Source: Carboxylicivirga sp964602515 (lineage in GTDB: Bacteria > Bacteroidota > Bacteroidia > Bacteroidales > Marinilabiliaceae). From it: 64,000 nucleotides of DNA. The stretch is taken from positions 248,001 through 312,000 of the forward strand of contig CAZRRJ010000004.1 of NCBI GenBank assembly GCA_964602515.1, in the 5' to 3' direction. Position numbers and translations under genes: made by a program. Numbering within the stretch: the first letter of the stretch is position 1; every line of letters begins with the position of its first letter. The notes beneath the pieces are model-generated. The model did not search any database. It saw only the letters and a program-made list of their open reading frames with translations, and was not told the origin of the DNA. Positions 35,293-44,232 of the stretch are shown here, piece by piece.

Positions 35293-37485
35293 TTATAATA
35301 TTAAAAGGCCTGCTTCACGCAATTGCGAAAAGGTGTAACTGTTGATAAATACTGAGAAATCGCCCAGTTGTTCCTTCTCATAACTGGCTTGAAAATCGGA
35401 CATACGCATAGGCTCATTGCTATCAGGTGACATTTGCATTAAAATGTTTTGTAACCAAAAACCCAATGCTTCTTTTACCTGAATACTTAATTGCATTTTT
35501 GTGTTCATCAGCACCAAATCAATCATAGGCACTTGTTTTTTTCCTTTCTTTCTTATATAAAAATGTGTCATTGGCATTCTACCTAACCATATGAGCTGAC
35601 TTGTATCTTTCAGCACGATAGAATCGTCCAATTTACTTTCAATATAATCAGGTGTTAAACTTGTTCGGGGCACTTTAAAGTCAAACCATTCGGAAAGATT
35701 ATAATCAAAACAAACCCCATGCATATAATTATATAAGGCTTTTTTAAGTCCTTCACCAAACCTTTCATGAGAGGTACCCTCTGTATCAACAAATTGTATA
35801 TCATTATTCGCAAAAGCTCCGTTTAATCCTCCGGTAATTGATACACCATACTTATCAGGACATTGTCCTACCGGACTATGAACGGTTAGCGCAAACTGAT
35901 GCCAAAAACCAGACTCAATAAATCCCAGCTTAAATAATTGACGCACTACTTCAAGCGAATCAATGGTTTCTTGTGCTGTTTGTGAAGGAAAACCATACAT
36001 TAAATAAGCATGTACCATAATGCCGGCTCGTGTCAGGTTAGAGGTTACATTAGTTACCCTGTCAAGCGTTACGCCTTTATTAATCAGTTTAAGAATACGG
36101 TCTGATGCAACTTCAAGTCCACCAGCAACTGCAATACAGCCACTTTGCTTAAGCAACAAACATAAATCTGCCGTAAAACTCTTTTCAAAGCGTACATTAG
36201 TCCACCAAACCACATACAGGCCACGACGAATAATTTCTATGGCCAGCTCTTTAAGTAATGAAGGTGGTGCTGCTTCATCTACAAAATGAAAACCTGTTTT
36301 ACCTGTTTGCAGGATAATGTTCTCCATTCTATCAACAAGTTGAATCACTTTATTGGCTTCGTAACGACCTATATAATCAAGTGATACATCGCAAAAGGTA
36401 CACTTCCCCCAATAGCAGCCGTGTGCCAGCGTCAGTTTTATCCATGCGCCATCACTCCACAGACGAAACATAGGATTAGCCACTTCAACCACAGATATGT
36501 ATTTGTCCCATGCAATATCTGAATAATCAGGTGTACCAGTCTTCCCTTGAGGAATATCCAGCATATCTGAATCATCTACCCAAACGACCTCATCGTCTTG
36601 AATAAGGAAAGTCCGCTTTAGTTTATCCGCAGCTCTCAGGCCTTTAGTATACTCCATTAGACACTGCAAAGGAGCCTCTCCATCATCTAAAGTGATAAAA
36701 TTACAAAACTCAAAAATGCGCTTATCTTTTAACTCCCTTAGTTCTGTATTTACAAATCCTCCTCCTAGTGAAACCATAATTTGAGGATATTGTCTTTTTA
36801 ACCATTGCCCTATTCTCAAAGCTCCTAAGAGGTTACCCGGAAATGGTATTGATATGGCAACTAACAGAGGTTGCTCTTGCTCTATTTTATCTTCAAGAAG
36901 TTTTATTAATAGGCGATCAATAAACGATAAGGGCTGTTGTAACTTAGTATACAAGGCATCAAAAGAAGACGCTGACCGTCCCAAACGTTCGGCATACCGG
37001 CTAAAACCAAAATCAGGATCCTCCACTTCAACTATAAAATCAGATAAATCCTCTAACATTAAGGTGCAAAAATACCTGGCTTTATCGAGCAATCCCATAT
37101 TGCCAAATGCAATATCAGTATCAGTATCATTTAACTCACTAAAGCGGGATGCCTCCGGAAGAACAGAACCATTACAGATATTCTGTGCCTCTAAAACATC
37201 AGGCTCACGCAAAAAACGCATCACTCTACTTATACTTGCCTGATACGCTTCTTTTAAATGATAAATACGTTGTGCATTTTCTGAATGCTCGTTCTTAATC
37301 TGTGCCTGATCAAAAAGCTCATACAAACCATCCTCAGAAAAGAGCTGATTAATAACTTCGATACCCAAATCGACCTGAACAGATGAAACTTTAAGCAAAT
37401 TAAAGTAACCTTTTAAGTAAGCAGTAGCAGGATAAGGTGTATTTAACTGTGTAAATGGAGGTGTTATAAGTAGTACTTCCGACAT
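35293..37485 (-). CDS. B12-binding-domain radical SAM protein
   Basis: The 730-residue protein opens with EVLLITPPFTQLNTPYPA and a cobalamin-binding-like Rossmann region (VSLGGGFVNTEL near 240), then a radical SAM domain. The cluster-binding motif is HGCYWGKCTFCD with Cys357, Cys362 and Cys365, spaced CX4CX2C rather than CX3CX2C; this spacing occurs in B12-dependent radical SAM proteins such as RiPP-maturation types. The barrel continues with GFHFVDEAAPPSLL, VAGGLEVASDRILKLINKGVT and AYLMYGFPSQTAQETIDSL. The C-terminal 190 residues are unassigned. The substrate is unknown, and no peptide or cobalamin gene adjoins it. Confidence 0.87.
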   Translation of the reverse strand: MSEVLLITPPFTQLNTPYPATAYLKGYFNLLKVSSVQVDLGIEVINQLFSEDGLYELFDQAQIKNEHSENAQRIYHLKEAYQASISRVMRFLREPDVLEAQNICNGSVLPEASRFSELNDTDTDIAFGNMGLLDKARYFCTLMLEDLSDFIVEVEDPDFGFSRYAERLGRSASSFDALYTKLQQPLSFIDRLLIKLLEDKIEQEQPLLVAISIPFPGNLLGALRIGQWLKRQYPQIMVSLGGGFVNTELRELKDKRIFEFCNFITLDDGEAPLQCLMEYTKGLRAADKLKRTFLIQDDEVVWVDDSDMLDIPQGKTGTPDYSDIAWDKYISVVEVANPMFRLWSDGAWIKLTLAHGCYWGKCTFCDVSLDYIGRYEANKVIQLVDRMENIILQTGKTGFHFVDEAAPPSLLKELAIEIIRRGLYVVWWTNVRFEKSFTADLCLLLKQSGCIAVAGGLEVASDRILKLINKGVTLDRVTNVTSNLTRAGIMVHAYLMYGFPSQTAQETIDSLEVVRQLFKLGFIESGFWHQFALTVHSPVGQCPDKYGVSITGGLNGAFANNDIQFVDTEGTSHERFGEGLKKALYNYMHGVCFDYNLSEWFDFKVPRTSLTPDYIESKLDDSIVLKDTSQLIWLGRMPMTHFYIRKKGKKQVPMIDLVLMNTKMQLSIQVKEALGFWLQNILMQMSPDSNEPMRMSDFQASYEKEQLGDFSVFINSYTFSQLREAGLLIL

Positions 37486-37533
37486 GAGTTTGTGTTATAA
37501 AGCAAAAGTAAACATTTTAATCCAACGCAAATT

Positions 37534-38397
37534 TTAATGCTTTCTTACATTTAAACGCATAATACCTAAACAGGATAATACAACAATACCCGCCCCGACA
37601 ATTTCCATAGTACTCAACTTTTCCTGAAATAGCACAACCCCAATAATAACATTAACAACCGGGATAAGCATATGAAAAGGTGAACCCGTAGCAATAGACA
37701 CATGTCTGTACCCTTCGGTATTAAGTAGTTGTGCCATAGCAGAGAATATCCCAATAAGAATTAGTATATAACTTGCCGACACATTGCCAGTTAATTCAGG
37801 TGTATTGGCCGGAATAATAAATATCCAAAAGCCGATAATACTCTGTGCAAAAAAGATGGCATAAGAATCATCTGTATCGTGAAGTTTTTTGACCAATAAA
37901 ATAGAAATGGCATTTGTGAATGCACTACAAATAGCTAAAACATCACCAATATTAAAATCAAATCCTCCCGAACTACTCACGTTAAAAGCTACCAATACAA
38001 TACCGGTAAAGGCAGATAGAATCAATAACCACTTCGTACCTGATATTTTTTCTTTTAAAACCAAAGCACTCAAAAGAGATGCAAATACTGGGTATGAATA
38101 AGAATAAACCGAACCTTTACCCATTCCTATCTTTACTATAGCAAAATAAAAAAGAGTAACAGAAATTGCTCCGCTAATACCACGAAGCAAAAGTAGCGGA
38201 CTACAAACAAAATTAAGTTTTATCTTTTTAAGAAGAGCAAGAATACCAAGAATACCTATACCAACAGAGAATCTGACAAAAACAGTAACGTAGGGACTAA
38301 CATAAGCCATTATTTTAACTAATGTGGCCATAACAGCAAAGGCTACAACCGACAATATCATTAAGGCAATACCATAAGATGCTCCTTCTCTCTTCAT
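37534..38397 (-). CDS. EamA/DMT-family transporter
   Basis: This 287-residue inner-membrane protein has ten predicted helices in two EamA repeats: the first includes PYVTVFVRFSVGIGILGIL and KGSVYSYSYPVFASLLSALVLKEKI; the second includes GNVSASYILILIGIFSAMAQLLNTEGYRH and HMLIPVVNVIIGVVLFQEKLS. Family members export amino acids, metabolites or nucleotide sugars; the substrate cannot be told. It stands 48 bases upstream of the radical SAM gene in the same direction and might be co-transcribed with it. Confidence 0.9.
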   Translation of the reverse strand: MKREGASYGIALMILSVVAFAVMATLVKIMAYVSPYVTVFVRFSVGIGILGILALLKKIKLNFVCSPLLLLRGISGAISVTLFYFAIVKIGMGKGSVYSYSYPVFASLLSALVLKEKISGTKWLLILSAFTGIVLVAFNVSSSGGFDFNIGDVLAICSAFTNAISILLVKKLHDTDDSYAIFFAQSIIGFWIFIIPANTPELTGNVSASYILILIGIFSAMAQLLNTEGYRHVSIATGSPFHMLIPVVNVIIGVVLFQEKLSTMEIVGAGIVVLSCLGIMRLNVRKH

Positions 38398-38476
38398 CTA
38401 ATTTTTTTTACAAAGATAGAGCTTCTTTCCTTGATGCAATAATACCAATACTTCTCTTTTTCTATAATATTGCAAC

Positions 38477-38510
38477 AAAAAAGCCGGATAAAAGAAAACT
38501 CTTTTCCGGC
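38477..38510 (-). terminator. Terminator of the NahK-like gene
   Basis: On the minus strand GCCGGAAAAGA pairs with TCTTTTATCCGGC (with a small bulge) around a short loop and is followed by TTTTTTG. It lies 37 bases after the stop codon of the kinase gene. Confidence 0.7.
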
Positions 38511-38546
38511 CTATTTATAAGATTTTAAACATTACCATTCAACCTA

Positions 38547-39644
38547 TTAACTGGCGTATTTTTTTACAATTGCTTCCATATGATCAAATTGCTCTTCCAT
38601 ACTCTTAAGCAATTTTATCTGGGCACGTGTACGTACTAAATTATGATCCGGTGCATTTACCTTATAATAATTATCACCATCAATATAGTCATCGAGAAAA
38701 CGTACCGCTTGTTCATATGTTAATAGCTTGGCGCCAAAAGCCAGGGTATCAATTTCAGCCGGAGTTAATACATCTTTTGTTTCCTCAATAAAGCCTTTGA
38801 TAAAACCTTCAAACAAATCAAGGTTCATACTAACATTATCAAGGTTTCTATCATCCTCTAAGCCTGTATTTGCACCATTACGAATGGCATCACCAATATC
38901 GTAACAAACATAACCCGGCATAACTGTATCCAGATCAATTACACAAAGGATTTCGTCATTCTCATCCAATAATACATTATTAAATTTCGTATCCTGATGC
39001 ACAATACGCTCTGGCAAAATACCTTCACGTCCCATTTGTACAATCTTTTTGTATTCTTCCGAACGCTCCATTAAAAAATCTACTTCAGCCTGCACCTCTT
39101 TCAAACGGCCTACTGGATTTAGTTTCACACGTTCTATGAAATTCATAATACGCATTTCTGTATTATGAAAATCAGGTAGTACAGGGTATAAAGGCTCGCC
39201 CGCCAAATCTGATAAACGGCTTTGAAACTGTCCAAAAGCTTTACCTCCAACGTATGCCTGGTTAGCATTTGATAACTGATTATATGATCTTGCATTTTCT
39301 ATAAATAAGAAAATACGCCAGTAATTACCATCTCCATCTTTTACATAGCCTTTACCATCCAATGTATCAATTGGTGTAAGAACCTGTCTTTTTAAATCAC
39401 TACCTTCTATCATTTCCAGTTTTGAGCGAAGGTGATCGGTAACACGTTGAATGTTCCTTGTTAACTCGGCAACATTTTTAAAAATATGATGATTAATAAT
39501 CTGTAATAAATAATTTGGTTTATCATCCTCGTTCGTTTTTACCTTATAAGTGGTATTTATCAAACCATCACCAAATATCTTTGCTTCTTTAAATGTGCCT
39601 TCAATTTTAAATTGATTAACAACTCCTTCAATATTAATTGCCAT
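38547..39644 (-). CDS. Phosphotransferase-family kinase (NahK-like)
   Basis: This 365-residue protein has the aminoglycoside phosphotransferase/choline-kinase fold: FGDGLINTTYKV at the nucleotide loop, ERIVHQDTKFNNVLLDE as the catalytic loop (the Brenner HxDxxxxN pattern), and CVIDLDTVMPG with the metal Asp. Bacteroidota proteins of this length and start are commonly labelled N-acetylhexosamine 1-kinase or related sugar kinases; YCYDIGDAIRNG-like residues follow the metal site. The exact substrate is uncertain. It is cytosolic and monocistronic, with a terminator downstream. Confidence 0.85.
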   Translation of the reverse strand: MAINIEGVVNQFKIEGTFKEAKIFGDGLINTTYKVKTNEDDKPNYLLQIINHHIFKNVAELTRNIQRVTDHLRSKLEMIEGSDLKRQVLTPIDTLDGKGYVKDGDGNYWRIFLFIENARSYNQLSNANQAYVGGKAFGQFQSRLSDLAGEPLYPVLPDFHNTEMRIMNFIERVKLNPVGRLKEVQAEVDFLMERSEEYKKIVQMGREGILPERIVHQDTKFNNVLLDENDEILCVIDLDTVMPGYVCYDIGDAIRNGANTGLEDDRNLDNVSMNLDLFEGFIKGFIEETKDVLTPAEIDTLAFGAKLLTYEQAVRFLDDYIDGDNYYKVNAPDHNLVRTRAQIKLLKSMEEQFDHMEAIVKKYAS

Positions 39645-39794
39645 AATTTTGTTATTAAAAAGTCATGTACAAATTTACTATTTACTTTTTAAAATCCTAT
39701 TTATTCTTATTTTTTTAATAAAATCATCTTTCCTTTCCTTTCGAACATTAAAAATATAAATAAACAGTACTACAATACAACAATTTTAAATAAA

Positions 39795-40901
39795 CTATTC
39801 ACTTTTTGTCGGGTTCTTATCTTGTTCGTGTAAAACAAATCGCTTATAATACGATGCAATAACTGATGTAAGCGGTAATGCGAGTAGCATGCCAATTAAG
39901 CCCATCAAACTTCCCCATATTGAAAGTACTAATAAAACAATAGCCGGATTCATACCATAGGCCTTTCCCATAATTTTTGGCACCAAGAAGACTTCCTGAA
40001 TAACCTGAACAATAGCAAGTACCAGCAAAACCAATAAAGCAATATGCCAAAAGCTTTCTTGTGACTCCATAGCTTTAAGCAAGGCTAAGAGTAAAGCTGG
40101 AACAATACCTACAATTTGCAGGTATGGTACAATATTTAATGCTCCAATAAAAAGACCCAACATAATAGCCAAGGGTAAACCTATTATTTTAAACCCGATA
40201 GCAAGCAATATACCTACTATCAGCGCAATTAACCCTTGTGATCTAAAATACAAATCCATCGAATGTCCAAGGTCATCTAATATTTCAGCTGACACTTCGC
40301 GGTATTGAGTAGGAATTATCCCCAACCATAAGTGCCCCATCTTCTGAAAATCCATCAAAATAAAAACGGTATAAAGCAGAATAACCAAAATACCAACCAA
40401 ACCAGCAGTAACCCGCATTGAGCCGGAAAACAAATTCCAAAAACCAGGTAACAACCTCTTTAGGGTTTCATATATATTATCAATATTCAGATAACTAATA
40501 ATGTCTGTATTTCTGATTAACTCTTTCAGGCTTTTTTCCATTTCAAATGGCAGTACATCTTTAACTTCAACAGACTGAAGGTAAATACCAATAAGATGTA
40601 CCATTCGGTTCATTTCCTGAATAAAGGTTGGCACAAGATAAAAAAGAATCAACAAGACCATTAAGCTTACAACAGAAACAGTAATCAGAACAGATAAACC
40701 ACGGTGCTTAACCCTTATTTTATATTGCACAAAACTCACTAAAGGATCAAGTAAATAAGCTATAAATACAGCAATAATAAATGGCCCTAATACATGTTTT
40801 AATATATTAACAATGTATAACACTCCACCAATAACCAAAGCAGTTAGTAGCATACGAACAACCCTGTCAAAAGTGTAAGGTTGGTGATTTAAAGTTTGCA
40901 T
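39795..40901 (-). CDS. AI-2E/PerM family membrane protein
   Basis: The 368-residue protein has paired N-terminal helices (VVRMLLTALVIGGVLYIVNIL, FIIAVFIAYLLDPLVSFVQ) and a cytosolic or periplasmic insert (about 95-150). The conserved C-terminal core follows (LGLFIGALNIVPYLQIVGIVPALLLALL, VQEVFLVPKIMGKAYGMNPA, LLLALPLTSVIASYYKRF). The family (PF01594) includes transporters for autoinducer 2, sodium/proton exchange or unknown cargo, so the name is generic. The gene is alone. Confidence 0.9.
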   Translation of the reverse strand: MQTLNHQPYTFDRVVRMLLTALVIGGVLYIVNILKHVLGPFIIAVFIAYLLDPLVSFVQYKIRVKHRGLSVLITVSVVSLMVLLILFYLVPTFIQEMNRMVHLIGIYLQSVEVKDVLPFEMEKSLKELIRNTDIISYLNIDNIYETLKRLLPGFWNLFSGSMRVTAGLVGILVILLYTVFILMDFQKMGHLWLGIIPTQYREVSAEILDDLGHSMDLYFRSQGLIALIVGILLAIGFKIIGLPLAIMLGLFIGALNIVPYLQIVGIVPALLLALLKAMESQESFWHIALLVLLVLAIVQVIQEVFLVPKIMGKAYGMNPAIVLLVLSIWGSLMGLIGMLLALPLTSVIASYYKRFVLHEQDKNPTKSE

Positions 40902-41157
40902 ATTAAGTAAATTTTAAACCCAAAGTAACAAAAAACTATTCTAGTAGTTGGTATATACAAAATAAATCGCACTATATAAGTGTTTAACTTTTTAATTAGG
41001 TAAATAAAATATTTAGTTAATTTTTGTGAATTTTTTTTTATAAATGTGAATTTTCGCATTGTATTTTGCTCCAAATTATATTATTTTGCAAGTTATAAAG
41101 AGTACGCACATGCAATTTGTCAACCAATTTAGTTTATAAAAACACGTCAACTAAGGT

Positions 41158-42582
41158 ATGAGATGGATTTATAAAGGCATATTATTTATATTAAGCATTA
41201 TGGCTTTTTTGGCATGCGAACGCGACTTTGTATACAAAGGAGGAGAAAAAGGGCTTCGTTTTTCTTCTGACACGATCATGTTTGATACCATATTTACTTC
41301 TATGGGCTCTACAACTAAAAACTTTCGTGTACATAATCCCTATGATGAGGACATATTAATTAAATCCATTGAATTGGCTGGTGGTGATAATTCTGATTTT
41401 CGCTTAAATATAAACGGATATTCAGCAAACCAGTTAAATGATATTCAAATCAGAGCCAACGACAGCCTCTATATTTTTGTTGAAATTACCATTGATCCTG
41501 CAGGAAGCAATAAGCCCTTTATTGTAAGTGATTCAATCTATTTTAGAACGAAAGAAAAAAAACAGACTGTTCGCCTTGAAGCATACGGACAAGATGTTGT
41601 CTTACTCCGTAAAGAATGGGTTAAAACACAAACACTTACAAACGACAAACCTTACCTAATATACGATTATATTGTTGTTGATTCAACCGAAACAGTTCAT
41701 ATTGATCCGGGTACAAAATTGTATTTCTATAAAGATGCCAGCCTGTTGGTTCTTGGCACATTAAAGGTTAATGGCACTATTGAAGAGCCAGTTATATTTG
41801 CCGGTCACCGACAGGAAGAGTGGTATGCTGACAAACCGGGTCAATGGGGTTACATCCATTTACTTCCTGGTTCCGGAGCCTCTTCTTTTAACCATTGTGT
41901 TATCAAAAATGGCATGATGGGTATTTTAGCTGATTCCGTTGGGCTTAATGACAATACGGTGGAAATTCATAACACTAGAATAGAACACATCAGCACTTTT
42001 GGTTTATTAGCTCAAACTTCTAATATAATGGCATCAAATAGTGTCTTTGGAGATTGTGGAACCAGTTCAGCTGCTCTTACAGTTGGTGGAACTTATGAAT
42101 TTTCACATTGTACTTTTGCTAATTATTTTGATTGGACATTCAGAACCAACCCTGCTGTTTTTCTTAATAATTACTACATTGACAAAAGTGAGAAGGTTCA
42201 AATAATTCCCCTCAAACAAGCTTCTTTTAATAACTGTATTATCTATGGTAATAACATGTCTGAAATTGGTTTTGATTTAAAATATACCGACCCGGCTATA
42301 CCTGAAGCTGATGCCCGTTATGTTTTTAACCATGGTATTTTAAAGCTAGCTAATAATTTTGATCTCTCTGATAAATCAAAATTTATTAACATCTTAAAAA
42401 ATGAAAATCCCTCATTTAAGAATATTAATGAGTATAACTACCAGTTGGATACACTATCAATAGCCAAAGATAAGGGTAACCTAACTTTAGCTGAACCATT
42501 TGCAATTGATATATTGGGCATTAACCGACTTGAAGATAAAGGGCCTGACTTAGGTGCCTACGAACGATTTGAGAAAAAATAA
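41158..42582 (+). CDS. Parallel beta-helix surface lipoprotein
   Basis: The 474-residue protein has a lipoprotein signal (ILSIMAFLAC, Cys20). Residues 25-150 form a beta-sandwich-like region of the kind seen at the front of Bacteroidota surface proteins (STTKNFRVHNPYDEDILIKSI). From about residue 175 a right-handed parallel beta-helix is suggested by repeats such as TVHIDPGTKLYFYKDASLLVLGTLKVNGTI and CVIKNGMMGILADS. The end GPDLGAYER is a common closing motif. It overlaps the next gene by one base. TTG at 41060-41062 and TTATTTTG at 41081-41088 could be its promoter. Confidence 0.82.
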   Translation: MRWIYKGILFILSIMAFLACERDFVYKGGEKGLRFSSDTIMFDTIFTSMGSTTKNFRVHNPYDEDILIKSIELAGGDNSDFRLNINGYSANQLNDIQIRANDSLYIFVEITIDPAGSNKPFIVSDSIYFRTKEKKQTVRLEAYGQDVVLLRKEWVKTQTLTNDKPYLIYDYIVVDSTETVHIDPGTKLYFYKDASLLVLGTLKVNGTIEEPVIFAGHRQEEWYADKPGQWGYIHLLPGSGASSFNHCVIKNGMMGILADSVGLNDNTVEIHNTRIEHISTFGLLAQTSNIMASNSVFGDCGTSSAALTVGGTYEFSHCTFANYFDWTFRTNPAVFLNNYYIDKSEKVQIIPLKQASFNNCIIYGNNMSEIGFDLKYTDPAIPEADARYVFNHGILKLANNFDLSDKSKFINILKNENPSFKNINEYNYQLDTLSIAKDKGNLTLAEPFAIDILGINRLEDKGPDLGAYERFEKK

Positions 42583-43583
42583 TGTATAAATTAATCGTTC
42601 TGTTATCATTTCTAATATCACTATCAACACAAGCGCAAACAGTTGATAGTTCTGAGTATTCCATTTTATTTTATAATGTTGAAAACCTTTTTGACTGCAG
42701 GCATGATTCGCTTAAAGATGACACTGAATTTTTGAAAGGCGGATTAAAAAACTGGTCGCCACACCGTATGTACCAAAAATTGAACGGTATCAGCAAAGTC
42801 ATTTTAGCAAGTAATGGTTGGAATACACCAAGTTTGATTGGGCTGTGTGAGGTTGAAAATGCTTATGTTCTAAACCAATTGATTTTTCATACAGGCCTTA
42901 ACAATGCAGGTTACCGTTTTATTCATTACGAGTCGCCTGATAAAAGGGGTATTGATGTAGCCTTGCTATATAAACAAAATGAATTTAAAGTATTGGAGTT
43001 CTCCCCTGTTAATGCCTCTGATACATCAACCCATTTTTATACCAGAGATGGCTTATATGTAAAAGGTCTTATCAAAAATACAGATACACTCCACGTCTTT
43101 GTTAACCACTGGCCTTCGAAACGGGGTGGTGCACTGGCTTCTGAAGAAAAGAGAATAAGAGTAGCTACAAGTATTTCGAATAAGATCGACTCTATCCAGG
43201 TAATAAACAAAAAGTCTAAATTAATTGTAATGGGTGATTTTAATGCCGAATACGACTCTCCTTCTGTTCAGAAACTGGTTAAAAAACATAAACTGAAGTC
43301 AATACTACAAACAAATAAACTAGCACTAAGGCGAATAGCTGGCACACATAAATACCAGGGACAATGGGCATTAATTGATCATATTCTAATATCTGAACAC
43401 TTGACTAAGAGTAAAAAGATAATGCACAAAATTATTGAATTACCATTTCTGCTGGAAGATGATTTGAGTTATAGTGGCGTAAAACCCAAACGTACTTATG
43501 CAGGCCCTAGATATATTGGCGGAATAAGTGATCACCTGCCTGTTATTATTTCAATTAAAAGCAAAAAAGAAGGGGAACTGTAG
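42582..43583 (+). CDS. Secreted endonuclease/exonuclease/phosphatase-family protein
   Basis: The 333-residue protein has a signal peptide (LIVLLSFLISLSTQAQT) and an EEP fold: SILFYNVENLFD with the conserved Asn, LIGLCEVEN with the catalytic Glu, FVNHWPSKRGG, IVMGDFNAEYDSPSV and GGISDHLPVIISI (the Asp-His end motif). Members cleave DNA, RNA or phosphoesters; in Bacteroidota such exported proteins are often called endonucleases. It starts within the stop codon of the lipoprotein gene (TAATG), so the two are coupled. A GC-rich hairpin overlaps its own stop codon. Confidence 0.9.
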   Translation: MYKLIVLLSFLISLSTQAQTVDSSEYSILFYNVENLFDCRHDSLKDDTEFLKGGLKNWSPHRMYQKLNGISKVILASNGWNTPSLIGLCEVENAYVLNQLIFHTGLNNAGYRFIHYESPDKRGIDVALLYKQNEFKVLEFSPVNASDTSTHFYTRDGLYVKGLIKNTDTLHVFVNHWPSKRGGALASEEKRIRVATSISNKIDSIQVINKKSKLIVMGDFNAEYDSPSVQKLVKKHKLKSILQTNKLALRRIAGTHKYQGQWALIDHILISEHLTKSKKIMHKIIELPFLLEDDLSYSGVKPKRTYAGPRYIGGISDHLPVIISIKSKKEGEL

Positions 43584-43592
43584 TCCCCCTTT
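43570..43592 (+). terminator. Terminator overlapping the stop codon of the nuclease-fold gene
   Basis: AAGGGG (43570-43575) pairs with CCCCTTT across the segment containing the TAG stop codon (43581-43583), with additional ACT/AGT pairing inside and one mismatch. The T tract is only three to four bases, so termination efficiency is uncertain. Confidence 0.45.
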
Positions 43593-43715
43593 CAACCCTA
43601 AAAACAAGTGGCAAACCAACTTGTTGCTTTAAATATTTTAAGAAGCTATACTTTACTCCGTTTAACAAGTATAATATAACTTTTCATTCCAATATACAAC
43701 TGCTTCTATTAAGTG

Positions 43716-44228
43716 TCAAGCATCTAAATGTTGCCTTAACCACTCAAATGCACAAACAGAGGCTGCATGCGATACATTCATTGATTTAATTGGCCCAGGC
43801 ATTGGAATATACACGTAATTATTACAATACATTAAAACGTCTTTTGACACACCAAATTTTTCATTCCCCAGCACTAATGCCATCTTTTTAGGTAAAATTT
43901 CCTGATATAAGTCCCTGGCTCCGTCTATTGTTTCCAATGCAACAATAGTATAAGCGGATGGTATATGATCAATAAAATTATCTTTATTGCAATATTGTAA
44001 CTGTATATGCCCTAAAGCTGCGCCAGCTGTTTTTTTAATTTTACTCTGCCGGCACTCTTCGCTCCCTATCACAATCAGCTTTGATACCTTAACATTAGCC
44101 GCTAAACGTACAATACTGCCAATATTTTCAGGTGTAGAAAAATTATCACACACAATAATAAGATCACTCTCCGGATCTTTATTTCTTTGCATATTAGTAT
44201 TGAAAAAATACTTCGAATGCGTTTCCAT
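43716..44228 (-). CDS. TrmH/SpoU-family RNA methyltransferase
   Basis: The 170-residue SPOUT protein has the three family motifs: SDLIIVCDNFSTPENIGSIVRLA near the start (N in motif 1), KKMALVLGNEKFGVS, and YIPMPGPIKSMNVSHAASVCAFE at the trefoil-knot end. It would 2'-O-methylate rRNA or tRNA with SAM. It is short, lacking any N-terminal L30e-like domain, so it resembles TrmL/TrmH core enzymes. It lies 4 bases downstream of the CCA-adding gene and is co-transcribed with it. Confidence 0.9.
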   Translation of the reverse strand: METHSKYFFNTNMQRNKDPESDLIIVCDNFSTPENIGSIVRLAANVKVSKLIVIGSEECRQSKIKKTAGAALGHIQLQYCNKDNFIDHIPSAYTIVALETIDGARDLYQEILPKKMALVLGNEKFGVSKDVLMYCNNYVYIPMPGPIKSMNVSHAASVCAFEWLRQHLDA

Positions 44229-44232
44229 AATC

